From contig OY282560.1 in assembly GCA_958295665.1 (NCBI GenBank), positions 102,649,930 to 102,713,929 of the forward strand: a stretch of DNA of 64,000 nt, in the 5' to 3' direction. Every line of letters begins with the position of its first letter. Position 1 is the first letter of the stretch. A program made the position numbers and the translations under genes. Below, one piece after another: positions 10,335-22,392 of this stretch. The notes below the pieces were generated by a model. It did not search any database and was not told the origin of the DNA. It worked only from the letters and a program-made list of their open reading frames with translations. The stretch comes from Tipula vernalis. Taxonomy: Eukaryota; Arthropoda; Insecta; Diptera; Tipulidae.

Positions 10335-10375
10335 GGAAGGTGCTGCCACCGTTTTAGAGGAAGGTGCTGCCACCG
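10335..10375. repeat. short direct duplication of about 24 bp
   Basis: AGAGGAAGGTGCTGCCACCG occurs twice in tandem, separated by TTTT. No function is evident. Confidence 0.8.
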
Positions 10376-10729
10376 TAATTGACGATTTATTAAAATTCCA
10401 ACGGTGACAGAAAACGATAAAAATGTTTCAAAAATATTCTTATTTATATTAATAATTAGGTTTCTATTTAACATACTAAAATAAAAACTTCCTAAAGCCG
10501 ATTAACATGAAATTATGTGTCATTAATGAGGCACATTATTTTGTGTTTTTTGGGATTTTCATTTTCGGGAATATGATAGGTATCCCTTGCAATATAAAAC
10601 GCATTTTATATAAATAAAGAATGTACTTCTCCGTTGGTCGCTATTTCGATTGAAATGAGATTTCGCATCAAATTTGGTTCAATATCTAACCGAATGTCTA
10701 AAACCAATATTTTTATAATTTAACAAGAT

Positions 10730-11170
10730 TGGTACTTCTTACAACATCAAATTGGGATACTATCATATACTATCATATTCCCAAAAATAAAATCCCCAAA
10801 AAAACCAAAAAAACTCAATATAACGTTCCCAGACCCCATCCATGCCCACAAAGGACAAATGCTAAGCAGAATTATAAATGTAAATATTTTGGAAATTTTT
10901 GTCACGTTTTCCTGTCATCCTTGGGCTTTAGCGGGTTCTCTATTTTACTATGTGAGTAATTATTAAAAAACACAATTTTTTTTGAAAAATGTTCCATATT
11001 CTATGAATGATAAACAAAAAATCGTCAAAGCGGGGAATTGGGGCGGCAGCCCCCACCTTTATGGTATAACACGGATTAAAATAATATTTCAAAAATTTGT
11101 TATATTTAAAAAGCTTAATTTTTTGGGATTTTTTGTTGTTTTAAGATTATTTTATTTTGGATAACGATAT
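10730..11170 (+). repeat. dispersed repeat shared with 62770-63150
   Basis: Shared blocks include TACTATCATATTCCC, AAATGTAAATATTTTGGAAA, TTTTCCTGTCATCCTTG and TATGTGAGTAATTATTAAAA, and both copies run into TTTATTTTGGATAACGATA. The two copies are diverged and rearranged. The open frames inside (10729-10959, 10982-11164) show no domain and are probably chance frames in the repeat. Confidence 0.65.
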
Positions 11171-14100
11171 CAACCCCCATCAAATTTAATGTTAAATAAA
11201 TTTTATTTAATCATTTTAATAAATTTAAAGCCGTAAAAAATTCCAAACTTTATGAAAATGTTTTTCTCGCGCAAAGTTTGGATTTGGTCTCTTTTCAATT
11301 TTGGCATTTTTGGATTTTGCCTCTTTTGAATTTTGGCAATTAACTAAATTCTTAAATTTTAAAATTTGTACAAAATTTTTTTGTAAAAATTATTGATTTA
11401 AATTTATCGGAATTCTTTAAATTTGTTGGAAAATTTGAATTTCTTCAATTCTTGGTATCTTAAAATTACTTTAAAATTCATGAAGTTCCAAAACAAAAAA
11501 TTTTATATTTATCAAACAAACAGAATTAGTATAAGACAATGGAGGCGTACTTATCAGTAAAAGTAAAAATACATCAGGCAGCTACGTCGGTAGGTTCCGG
11601 TTGTATGGAATTATGGAATTTTAAGGAATGAGATTTGGTTTTAAACGAGAAATCCGCAATGTAAAATATATTTGATAAACATTTAGAAAATGTAACTAAA
11701 TCAAATTCGGAGCTGATTCTGACTTGTTTTTGTGACTTTAATTGCCAACTGAAAATTCGCGGTATTGTCAAGTTTTCATAAATTCACTGAATCAATAAAG
11801 TGGATTCTGGTCATATTATTTGGGCTCGGAAACAGTAGATTTAACAATTACGAATTGCAATTGGTATTCTCAAAACAGAAATATTCTGGCAAGCTTCTGA
11901 AAAACATTTTGAAAAATAATTCAGTATTTAATTCATAATTCGTTGCAGCAATTTTCCTGGCCATTTTTAAAATTTAATATTCAGTATGTCATTCTCAAAA
12001 CTAAAATGGAACATAAAGTACGTGAATGTTGAATAAAGAATTCAATTAGGAACACTAATCGTTGCGTACCTCCAAGTGAGCTGCCATCAGATGACAAATC
12101 TGAACTTCAGATAAAATCAGTAAACATTCTAATAATATTAATTGGCAATTAATTCCAAATCTTAAATAAAGTTAAAGTGGAAAAGACAAGAGAGAATAAT
12201 AATAAACCGCTAAACTTGTTGAGACTGACATTTGCATTATTACAACCAATTCGAGAACTATGGTTTAGTAAATTAAAATTCAAAAATTCTCAAAATTACG
12301 GTAATTGGTTTCCAAAGTTAAACGAGTTAAACAAAATCACGTCAAATGTGAAACTTGGCGGCGAACCTAAATTTACTGGTAGTCTACAGTCGCCACATTT
12401 GACTAAGTATTAAAGCAGCAAATAATAATAGGGCTTGTGTGTTGCATCCCGGGAATTCCCGGGAATTTAAGAAACCCGTCCAATTTCAATACTCCTCCAT
12501 GCCATTTTTTAATTTCGTAGAATTAATTGGAAAGTCGCCAGAGATGAGTGCAACGGTATAAAAAATAAAGACACGTTATAGAGTTAGATGTAGTGTAAAG
12601 AACTGAATATTATGTTAGATAGCCATATCCGCTGGAGTACTTTAGAGAGTAAGTTGGAACGGTTCCTTAGTAAAAATAGCAGTTCGCGAACTGAAAATAT
12701 ACGAAATGGGGATGAACGAATATTGAGCAATGCCGTCGAGCTACAAAATGTTCTTAAACCGCAGAAGATAACTATTATGACCAAAGACGTTAAAACTTTT
12801 AAAAGAAAAATTAGCCATTAGAAGAAATAATGATGTTGCGTTATTAATAAAATTCGTCCAGGATTCAAAGTTGGGGACAAAGGAAATTATGGATGATGCA
12901 TTTTGCGTTGGTAGGACCCTTGGTAGCAAACAAAGAAATAGAAATCAATGAAAAGAGGAGCTGAATGTACATAGTCTATCTACAGAAGTAAACCAAACAA
13001 CGAATTTTTCATTTCAAAAATTGAGCTACTGATTTAATACCCTGTTAAAATTCAGTGTTCAGATCAGTCCAAAACATAATAAAAGCGCACTACCATCGCA
13101 CAACCTAATCAAGATTCGGTGTTCTATATTATTATATTTATTAATTCGATTGTCAAAAATCTTAAAATTGAGCAACACGCACCAAGTCCTAAGGCGACCT
13201 TTGGTTTAGCAAAACCTGTTGTTTTATTCTTAAATGATGTTATGTGTTGGTGTTTAATCTGTCCAGCTGAGCCTAATAAAAAAAAACTTTTATGTGTGTG
13301 GATTTTTAGTTTATGAAATTGAGCTACTATTGTTCAGGTTTTCGATAATTTCAAAAACTCTTAACAGGGCTTTAACCACATTAATATTAAATACAAAATT
13401 AAGCAGCCAGCAATTACATGAGCTAGGTACTTAGTAAGAATAGAATTTTGTTTGGTTTCGAAGATATAAAAATATAAAACTGGACAAAATATTTATAAAA
13501 TGAGCAACTTGTAAAAAATGCATTACTATGTTACTTACTCTAAATTATCAGCATTCTAAAAAAAATCAACTTTAAATTAGAGTAATATAAATAGATAATT
13601 GTACAATACATTTTCAACAGTTTGGTTTTACATACTTCGAACATTGCAGATTTCCGTTTAAGCGACATATTAAAAAAAAATTGAATGTCGTACTAACTGG
13701 TACTACAGTACATTATGTACTGGTACTAAGTACATAACCTAAAAATTGATCAACACAATTAATTTTGTGTTCAACTTTGGTTTAAGCATAACTAATTAAG
13801 TCCGATTTAGATGATGAAAAATGTTTGCCCGACAAAATTTTCTGTGTGTCGGTTAGAGCTGCACGCAATAGAAAAATATAAACTGGGTAAAAAGAGAAAG
13901 GATATGTAACCAAAAATGGCAATGCTACAATTTTTGGCTGCTGATAATTGGATGCCCTATTTTTTACGTTTATCGCTAGTGCCATAAATTAAATTAATTG
14001 AGGAAACAAATCAAAATAAAATAAATATGAAGGACCTTAATTAATTTTTTGGATTTAAAGATTTTAAAAGATTACAAATTATTATTGTTATCATTCGACA

Positions 14101-16240
14101 TGTCTGTTTCTGAAAATTCGGTTATTTTTGCCTCCTATAAACTTTTGATGTCTAGCCATGGGTTTTCATATATACTTTTATTGTGATGGGTTAGAGTATA
14201 AACAATTGCTCAAAAAAAAGACAAAAAAACCTTTGAAATTTGAATGTTTACATTGTCGTTCTTGTCTAAAGGTTGCCTATTTTTGTTAGCAATTTTGGAA
14301 ACTGAGCAATCAATTTTAGCCTCTAAAATTAGTATGCTAAATAGGTAATCATAGTTGTTAACCAAATTCAAATCAAAGGTGGCTCAACCTCAATAAATGT
14401 TTTACACACAATAATTGAGCAACTCTCGAAAGTAAATTTCTGATAATAAGTACAGCTTGTTTTACTTTTCTTGACTTAATTAAATTTTGCACAGTTAAAA
14501 TTACAAAAAATTGAGCTACTTTTATTTAATAATTTCTTACCATTCAGAACGAATTATTGCTCAAGTATTAGTACAACAGTTTAAAAAGTTTTAAAAAATT
14601 AGTTGAAAAATAGGGTACTAAATGGACAATTTAAATAATTTTTTTAAATAATTATTTTTATTTGAAGTGCCTTTTCACTATGAAGTTTTGGTGAATGAGT
14701 ATTCCACACTTTTCAGTCTATTAAAATAACTGAGCAACTATTTTTCTTGATGTCGCTGTTTTAAATATTATAATATGTATAAATCAAGATTAATAAAAGT
14801 GAGCAATTAGATGTACAATTACCTTTGTTGCTCATTCTGAAGCAATAAATATAATTTAAATACAAAAACTCCCGTTCAAACAACCTAAAGGTAATCAGCA
14901 TTGGTTGTTTCTGCTCTAGGTGGTAGTTTACAAATTAGGGTCAAATTATTCTGTTTTCTTTGAAACAAGAAAAAGAAACAATCAATATAATTGTGCATGG
15001 AGCTCGGTGTTCCTTGTTTTCTGAATAAAATACAAATATCGGTTGAAATAATGTCCCGAGACCTAAATTAAGCAAGGGCCTATCTTTTCAGGTACAAACT
15101 AAATTAGCACAATTACGATATTTGGCGCACCCAGTTTCAAGACTTTGTTCTAGATCCTAAATAAATTTAATCTCAAAACCTATTTTTTAAGGTCTCCAGA
15201 ATTCCAATTCTGGCTCCACGACAAATGAGAATAAGAAAGGACTCGATTTTTATTTCGGTTAATTGACGACGCAAACCTGGCACAAGGAATAATAAGGTGC
15301 TAAGTTTAAGCCAAAAATGGACAATCAACCAAATTTAAACACGACCCACTATACTATAAAGCCGACATCCGCCGAAAATGAGAGGAATTTTTCATTAGCG
15401 GGTGGGGCGTATAATGAAAATTAAATCGTCGTTGGGTGTAATATGTAGAGTATAATCAACTAATTAATACTCTATGGAATCCAAAATAGAGGAACTATTA
15501 GATTGTTACTGCTACATTTAAATAAAAATGTGTTCTTCAATGAATAAAATAACTTTCTATGTGATCATTATAAAAATAAAACAAAACCGATCTAACGAAA
15601 AATTAAAATTTACAAAGAATTGTTTCATTCAAAAATAATAATAACTATTATCACAATCAATACCAAATGTAAAAAATCAGTTTATCAAAATAAAATATAA
15701 AGAAAATATATTTTATTTTAATTTTCTATTTTAAGATTCTCCCTCAAACCATAAATAATTTGTGTTTCATTTTTGAAATAAACAGAATAATAATAATAAT
15801 ACTTAAGACAGAAAAAGATACAAAAACATTTTGCTTTTCTATAGCTACGACGCCTAGCTGTAAGAATACGAGTATAACATTTCTTTTTTTTTTTTTTTTT
15901 GTTTCTTATACCTACATTAAAAAAATGCTACAGAAATAATAAAATTGTTTTCCAAATATTTTTTTTTTCCCGCAGTTGTATGTTGATGGAGACTGTATCG
16001 GAAATTTATTTATTTTATGAAAAAGAAATGAAAAACACCAGATTTCAATGCTTAAAATTGTTTGATAATTACCATAACATTTTTCTACAGCTAAAACGTT
16101 TTTTGTTTTTTTTTGTTTTTGGTTGGGATGGCAACGTTTCGGACGAATTCTTTACTTTTCTATAAAGTCAACTCAATAAATCTTAAAATATGCCAACCTT
16201 TTCTAATTGTGATGAAGGCGGCATTTCTCTTTTTTTTTTT
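11171..16240. other. 5-kb AT-rich region, no gene recognised
   Basis: Only short frames (under 90 codons) without domain signatures. It contains low-complexity AAATTC-type sequence (11.3-11.5 kb), the palindrome TCCCGGGAATTCCCGGGA at about 12448, a GTAC-rich patch near 13690-13735, and an 18-T run ending at about 15900. It could be intergenic or a host intron; the sequence does not decide. Confidence 0.5.
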
Positions 16241-16379
16241 CAGAAAATTTATTTAGTCTTGAAATATAAAGGTTTTTATACCGAAAAATGGTTCTGCACG
16301 GGCTAGTTTTAAAGCTAGCTTAGTAGCATAAATCAACAATCCTGATTAATACTGATGAAAAAACTCAGGGTATTATGTG

Positions 16380-17115
16380 CTCTGCAGACAGTGCTGAAAT
16401 TAAATTTTTCTAAACGATATCATAGTTGTTCATGTATGAAAGCTGGATCTTATTTAGGATTTTATTGAATAACAGGCTTACAGTATTTCTTTTGTATGAT
16501 AGTTTTAAGTGAGAATTAACATTTAAGTATCTACCAGACCAGGTTGACTTGTAGAACAAATCATTAGAAAGAGAGCCATCTTCGCTAATTTGTTACCATT
16601 TTCCATTTCTATTGTGAATTTGATGTTGCTGTTGGACGCATTAAAAATTTCCAAAAAATTGCCAACTTTTTGTTTGAAGATAACTATGTCGTCTAAATAA
16701 CGAAAATAAAAGGCAGGTGAAAAATCAAGGCAACTGGTAGGCTAACCGGGGAGCCCATAGAGGAACCCAAAATACTGTTGAAGGGTAATTCGCATTTCTG
16801 GAGTATCAATTCCATTGCTTCGATAAACTGTGTTTTATTCGACTTAGTTTTCGGGTTCTTTCCACTTATCACTAATAATTCCACTTAAAACTATGTAGTT
16901 CTGTGGTAATTTAATGTTGTCTGAATTTTTTGTTTGAACTCAGCAGAGTTTTTTACAGTTCTTCCAGGTTTACTTACGACGATGTTCAAAATCTTGGGCA
17001 TGAAGGCAGACAGAGCTTATAGAGGCGTCCCGACAGTGCTCACAATGGATCGGTGTTCAATTTATGTATTTTACCATAAAGCTTGGCTACTAAACCATGA
17101 TGGCATCTTAAAAAA
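16380..17115 (-). pseudogene. Penelope-like element reverse transcriptase relic
   Basis: Read on the minus strand in shifting frames, the order is that of Penelope-like RT. It gives AKLYGKIHKLNTDP, RSIVSTVGTPL, a segment near FIEAMELILQKC, then SMGSPVS (the MGSPLSP motif after the thumb-side loop), YLDDIVIFKQK (catalytic YxDD), NIKFTIEMENGNKL, and WSGRYLN followed by LSYKRNTVSLLFNKIL. Several frameshifts and stops make it dead. The GIY-YIG endonuclease that should follow is not seen downstream on this strand, and the copy ends near 16380. It lies just outside the left end of the P-like element. Confidence 0.8.
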
Positions 17116-17436
17116 ATAATATCCATATTAAACCTTTTATTTTCTTCCTTTTTGAAAACATCGTCAAAAAATATTAAAAAACATTCCAATTGGAATATAC
17201 TTATGTATAATCAAATACAATACTGCCAATGTAGTGTACGTTTTTTGTTTGATTTTTTTTTTACGTACGGGATTCGAGACGGCGGTGCCATCCTACGAAC
17301 TTTTAGTAACTACTGCAAGTTTTAGCTGATATATGAACCAAAACCGAAACTTTTGGAACTTAATTGGGTCTTGACTGAGTATATATTTTATTCAATAAAA
17401 TTATAATTGAAAGACAAAGAAAAGTATCTACAATGT

Positions 17437-17791
17437 TTACTTTATTAATTTTTTGTTGAATATTAATTAATTCATGTAATATCTAATATGCTACCGGTGG
17501 TTAGACCATTTTAATTGTGTTTCGATTAACACGAGAAGTACATATATTAGTATTTACGAACAGTAATTCAACGAAACCGACTAATAGACGTAATTCTATT
17601 TATTTAATTATATGATTTTAATACGAGTATGTTCCGAAGATTGTAAGAGAATTCAATCCAGTTTCGAACTGATGAGCTTATGATTATGAAAAAATCAATC
17701 TTCTCAGCAGGCCGCGGCGACTGGACTGATTATACCACAATTTACATTCTATATATAAAGAATATGCTGTGCATTTAAGTATTAGCGAATC
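17437..17791 (-). mobile_element. hammerhead-bearing element, copy D (inside P-like left TIR)
   Basis: A 355-bp insertion is flanked by exact ATCTACAATGT (17426-17436 and 17792-17802). The opposite TIR of the same P-like element (reverse complement around 23205-23215) has the same target once, without the insertion, giving a true empty site. In ribozyme sense the copy is truncated at its 5' end (starts GATTCGCTAATACTTAAATG) and keeps the complete tail of about 200 nt ending AACAAAAAATTAATAAAGTA. This truncation polarity is what retroposition would leave. Confidence 0.9.
17653..17729 (-). ncRNA. hammerhead motif, copy D, core-mutated
   Basis: Same layout as copies A, C and F: stem III strands 17720-17729 and 17653-17662, GUC, then GCCGCGGC. 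The core reads CUGCUGA instead of CUGAUGA, changing the invariant A6 (box at 17704-17710). By established hammerhead rules this copy should not cleave. It serves as a natural negative control. Confidence 0.75.
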
Positions 17792-18587
17792 ATCTACAAT
17801 GTGCACCAAATCAAATACCAAATACATTATGCATATTTTGTGTGCTTGTGTGACCCTGTGAATAATAAATCAATTTTTTTTTATTTTTACGTAACTATCT
17901 AGGAATATTGTTTTAGAAAAATATTTTTTTAGGCGAGTGAATGATTTTTTTATATTTTGAAAATTTTTTATTTTCTGTTTGGAATTTGTTTTTTGTAAAA
18001 CCGTATTTGGTAAAACTGCTGATTTTTTCTTTCAAATAAATACATGAGTGTAATCAATTGTTTGATTTTTTTTTTAAAAATGCAAGTTATTAAACGTTTT
18101 ATTATCATATGTGATTTGATTTAATACATTTTGCTTGATAGATAAAGTTTACTTAAATTGATTACTTTCAATTTTTTGTGTGTGAATTGTTTTGTGAATA
18201 GATTTGAGTAACATAAACGATTTTTTTCTATTTTTATCAAAAATTAGACTATTGAATAGACTCTTATTTTACATGTATATTTGATTTTACATACGTGTTA
18301 TATTTGATTTTATCAAGTTAATTACAGTTTTTTTTTATTTTAAATTGGTGAAGATACATTCTTATGCAAAAGAAATTAAGGCAATTAAACACACTCAATA
18401 TATGGTTTTATGATTTCACCAATTACAGTACCCAGTATCACTTAAAAATATTCGATTTTTATTTTAAAAAATAAAATAAATTTTATATTAATTAAACACG
18501 TATATACATATATTTAGAAACAAATATATAATAAGTTTAAAATAAATTAAAATGTCTTTCTTTTCGTAATAATTTTTTTAATGAAAT

Positions 18588-18630
18588 TTAGGAGACCGGT
18601 TTCGGATTACATCCATCGTCAGTCCAATTT
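18588..18630 (-). ncRNA. Penelope-type (type I) hammerhead ribozyme motif
   Basis: On the minus strand: short stem I (GGA/UCC), core CUGACGA (18622-18616; position 7 may be any base), stem II GGAU/AUCC, GAAA (18603-18600), a minimal stem III closed by ACCGGU, and GUC (18596-18594). This is the architecture reported for hammerheads in Penelope-like elements, and it lies directly downstream of the GIY-YIG fragment as expected. Stem I is weak in this copy. Confidence 0.65.
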
Positions 18631-18649
18631 TTTTAACTACTGAATTATC

Positions 18650-18938
18650 ATATCATAGATTTTATTTGTTTTTGTATTTATTTTATCGTTGAGAATGTAT
18701 GTGTTGTGACGATGCTTGTAGATCTCCAACTCTTCCAAACGGTCCATTAGATTGCTTTTCTTTAATGTATGTAATATTTTTAAATTTCTGTTTATTACTG
18801 TGAATGTGTGTTGTTGGGTAACTAAGTGTTGAGCGTAATTTGATTTGAAGGTTGTGTGTGTGTTTGTATGTTTTGCTTCTATTGTGTGTTCATTGAATCT
18901 TTGTGTAAATGTTCTTCCCGTTTGGCCGATTTTAAACT
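18650..18938 (-). pseudogene. Penelope-like GIY-YIG endonuclease fragment
   Basis: The minus strand is open from about 18938 and encodes KIGQTGRTFTQRFNEHTIEA, followed by SNYAQHL, HTFTVINRNLKILHTLKK and LEELEIYKH, ending in a stop just before the ribozyme. GQTGRTFxxRFxEH is the GIY-YIG motif region carrying the catalytic Arg, and the Glu of LEELEIYK fits the metal-binding residue. This is the C-terminal endonuclease domain of Penelope-like elements, which nicks target DNA. The N-terminal KYIG-type start and the RT are missing. About 90 codons survive without a stop. Confidence 0.8.
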
Positions 18939-19174
18939 TATTATATATTTGTTTCTAAATATATATACGTGTTTAATTAATATAAAATTTATTTTATTTT
19001 TTAAAATAAAAATCGAATATCCACGTAATAAAAGTCACGGCAAAAAGAAAGAAAAAATGGCTAATCTCCATTTTTACTGTAATTAACTTAAAAATATTTA
19101 AGTGCTTGCATTGGCTGTTCCTAATATTAATTTAATTAGTATTGTAAAATATTTTATATTATAAACTTCAAACG

Positions 19175-21940
19175 ATGCCTAGGAAAAAACAATGCATTGT
19201 TCCAAATTGTGAAGGCATGTCATCGTTTTTTATAACATATCCTGAATTCGGATCCGAAAAGTTCTATAATTGGAACAGACTGATTGATGTTCAACCCGGA
19301 GATGATACTTTTTTTATTTGTAGCAAACATTTTGCACGGGAATCTTTTGGCTTATTAAATAAAAGATTAACTTCAAACGCAAAAACAACGCTTGATTTGG
19401 GCAATAATGTTACATCAAGTTTGTCATCGATAAATATGACATCTAATGATGATGTTTTAATGACAGAACTGCCTTGTTCAAAAAGTTTTTCAATAAGTGC
19501 TAATGTTAAAACGTATTTTAATAAAAATAAATGCCCGGTACAACAAAACAGCAGTTGCCAAATGATTCCAAATATTCAAGTACCCCAAGTTATAGCACTA
19601 AAAACGTATTCTGGTCCTCGGACTATTGAAAAAGAGCTTCAAGAACAAAATATTGATTATGATGATCTTACATGGCTCAGAACACCAGAAACTACAAAAC
19701 GAAAATTATATTCTAAATTGTATTATGTAATACCACCGGCAACATGTAAAGAATGTGAAATTCAAAAGTCCAAAGTATATTTTTGGTGGAAAAAATACTA
19801 TCGTTTGAAGACAAAACTTACAAAAACCAAAACCAATGTTAGTAACAAGAGTAAGCAAATTGATTACTTAACTAAAAATCCAAACAAGGCCAAAAAATTC
19901 AAAATTGAAAATGGAATTGAGAAAATGGAAAATGTCAGCCAAACAACAAAAGTATTTTGTTCCATGGTTCTTCGAAACAAATCAATTCGACAAATATGGG
20001 AAGAACGGGAAAGAGAAGTAGCATTAGCCCTCTACTTCAAATCACCACAATATTATACTTATTTGAGAGACTTAGGTTTTCGTTTGCCCTCAAGGAGTTC
20101 AATCAATAATTGGGTTCCAATTCAAACTCTTTCATTTTGAATTTACTGACAAAGCTTCAATAATATTAAATTAAAATTCAAAGAAGTAAATGACGTTTTT
20201 CAAAAAGAATGCGTTTTAGTTTTTGACGAAATTTACATCAAACTGGCTTTAGAATATAATATCCAAACCGATGAAATTGATGGCATTTGTACCGATGGAA
20301 CAACCCGTTCACACGAAATTGGAAAACAAATTTGCGTTTTTATGCTTAGAGGACTCTTATCTTCATGGAATTCAATTATAGCACATGTCTTAACAAATTC
20401 TGGTATTAAAAGTGATTTGTTGCTTACTTTTATTTGGCGAATTTTGGATGATCGTAATATATCGGTGAGAGCGTTGGTTTGTGACCAAGGATCTAACAAT
20501 CGTGGATTATTTTGAAGGTTAGGTTTAACCGTCGAAAATCCATATTTTTTTCATAACGGTGTGAAAATATATGGCTTTTATTGTACGCCACATCTTATTA
20601 AATCCGTAAGGAATATATTATTTGAAAATGATACTAATTCAACGGAGGGGCAAGTCAAATTCGAAATAATAAGGAAAATATACGACTTAGATAGAAAAAA
20701 TACAATAAAAATGTGTCCGAAACTTACACTTAATCATGTGGAACCAAATAATTTTGCGAAAATGAGAGTATGTTATGCCACACAAATTCTTAGTAATTCG
20801 GTTGCCGCTGCGATTGATCTGTGTATACATACAAATAAATTTGAAACCGAAAAAGTTCCATCAGCACGAGCTACTCAAAAATTCGTCAAAAGTTTTAATG
20901 ATATTTTCAATTTTTTTAATAAAGATGCCCAAAAATTGAGCCCTTTTCTATCACGCTTAACACTAGATGAGAGCGCGATATTTTTAAATAGTATGAAAGA
21001 TTACATAGAAAATATCGAAATTGCCATTAAACCGGGAAAACGTAAGAAAACGTTTTATGCTTTCAAAGGACTGTTGCAAAATATTCGAGCCATTCAAGAA
21101 ACGTCCAAAAATATGTTCCATCAATATAATGACCTTAACCATATAGCAATACGACGGTTAAATCAGGATATTTTGGTAAATATATTTAGCCTCGTACGAG
21201 GAAAAGGAGGATTCAATAGAAATCCATCCAGCATGCAATTCAATAGTGCTCTTAAATTTATTATGAACAAAAAAATAATATTACCCAAATTGACAATCAA
21301 ATATGCAAACTGTTCAGTTGATGCAGAAATTGAGAATAGTGATTATTCTACTGTCATAGAAAATTTTGATGTCATTGATATAGAACTTAATCAAGCAATG
21401 GAGCTAAACAACGATGAAATTGGTTCAGACGAGAATTTCTTAATAGATATAAACTTATTAGAAGATATGCAAACAGACAATACAATAACGTATTTTGTTT
21501 CTTATGTTTGTAATAAAATAATTAACAGAATTAAATGTGAAGAGTGCACAGATATTCTCTTGAAAGAAAAATCTATTATTGTTCCAAGAGAATATCTATT
21601 GAGACAAAAGCTTTCTGAAAAACAAGAAAATTACTCCGCAGCTAGTGATAAGTTTTTTGAAATATGTCGAAAATTCATCAGCTATTTTCAACAAACATTT
21701 AAAGATAATATTCATCTTAAAAATATTAAGAAATTTTACGTAGATTCATGTATACAGATTACCAATAAAGATGACCCGTTTTGGTATTCTAATGATAATG
21801 CTTGCCGTGATCACAGAATTAAGGCGTTGGATTATCTGCTTTTGAGTTTAATTCGGAAAAATTGCCAATGGCTTTTAGATGATAAAAAAAAATATCAATA
21901 TAAATTGAATATTTTAAATATCAATCCAGCAACAACTTGA
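19175..21940 (+). pseudogene. P-element/THAP9-like transposase, near-complete with three stops
   Basis: One reading frame covers about 921 codons. It starts MPRKKQC with a THAP zinc finger (C7-x4-C12-x36-C49-x2-H52), the sequence-specific DNA-binding domain. It continues with a basic, coiled-coil-prone stretch, then YLRDLGFRLPSRSSINNW, typical of P-type transposases. VFDEIYIK and VCDQGSNN fit the two conserved Asp positions of the RNase H-like fold, and YCTPHLIKSVRN resembles the DPPHLLK segment before the GTP-binding insertion. TGA codons at 20138 and 20150 bracket a short out-of-frame patch (paired indels or a sequencing error), and another TGA lies at 20513. No introns are obvious. Probably recently inactivated. 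Confidence 0.85.
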
Positions 21941-22392
21941 TGTTATTATAGAAAATTATTTAAAATTAATATTTTATCAATAGGAATTATTTAATAATTC
22001 GACATTTTTGTTTTTTTTTAAATATAATTTTGGTTTATTTAATTTTAATGAAATTTGTTTTATTTATAAAATCCTAAGATTTAAATCCAAACTCTTGCAT
22101 TAATTGCATTAGTAAACTTTATCTATCAAGCAAAATGTATTAAATCAAATCACATATGATAATAAAACGTTTAATAACTTGCATTTGTTTTAAAAAAAAA
22201 AACCAAACAATTGATTACACACATGTATTTATTTGAAAGGAAAAATCAGCAGTTTTACCAAATACGGTTTTACAAAAAACAAATTCCAAACAGAAAATAA
22301 AAAATTTCCAAAATATAAAAAAATCATTCACTCCTAAAAAAATATTTTCCTAAAACAATATTCCTAGATAGTTACGTAAAAATAAAAAAAAT

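Larger units (their letters stand above)
18448..19020 (-). mobile_element. truncated Penelope-like element flanked by inverted repeats
   Basis: Inverted repeats 18448-18540 and 18932-19020 (about 90 bp, nearly identical) bracket a minus-strand GIY-YIG coding fragment and a hammerhead motif. Short copies with inverted pseudo-LTRs are typical products of Penelope-like elements. It lies within the P-like element, between the left TIR and the transposase start. Confidence 0.7.

Noticed and set aside
16358..16375. Another CTGATGAAA hammerhead-like match in the Penelope RT relic
   Set aside because: No stem II, GAAA or cleavage triplet at usable distances; chance match.
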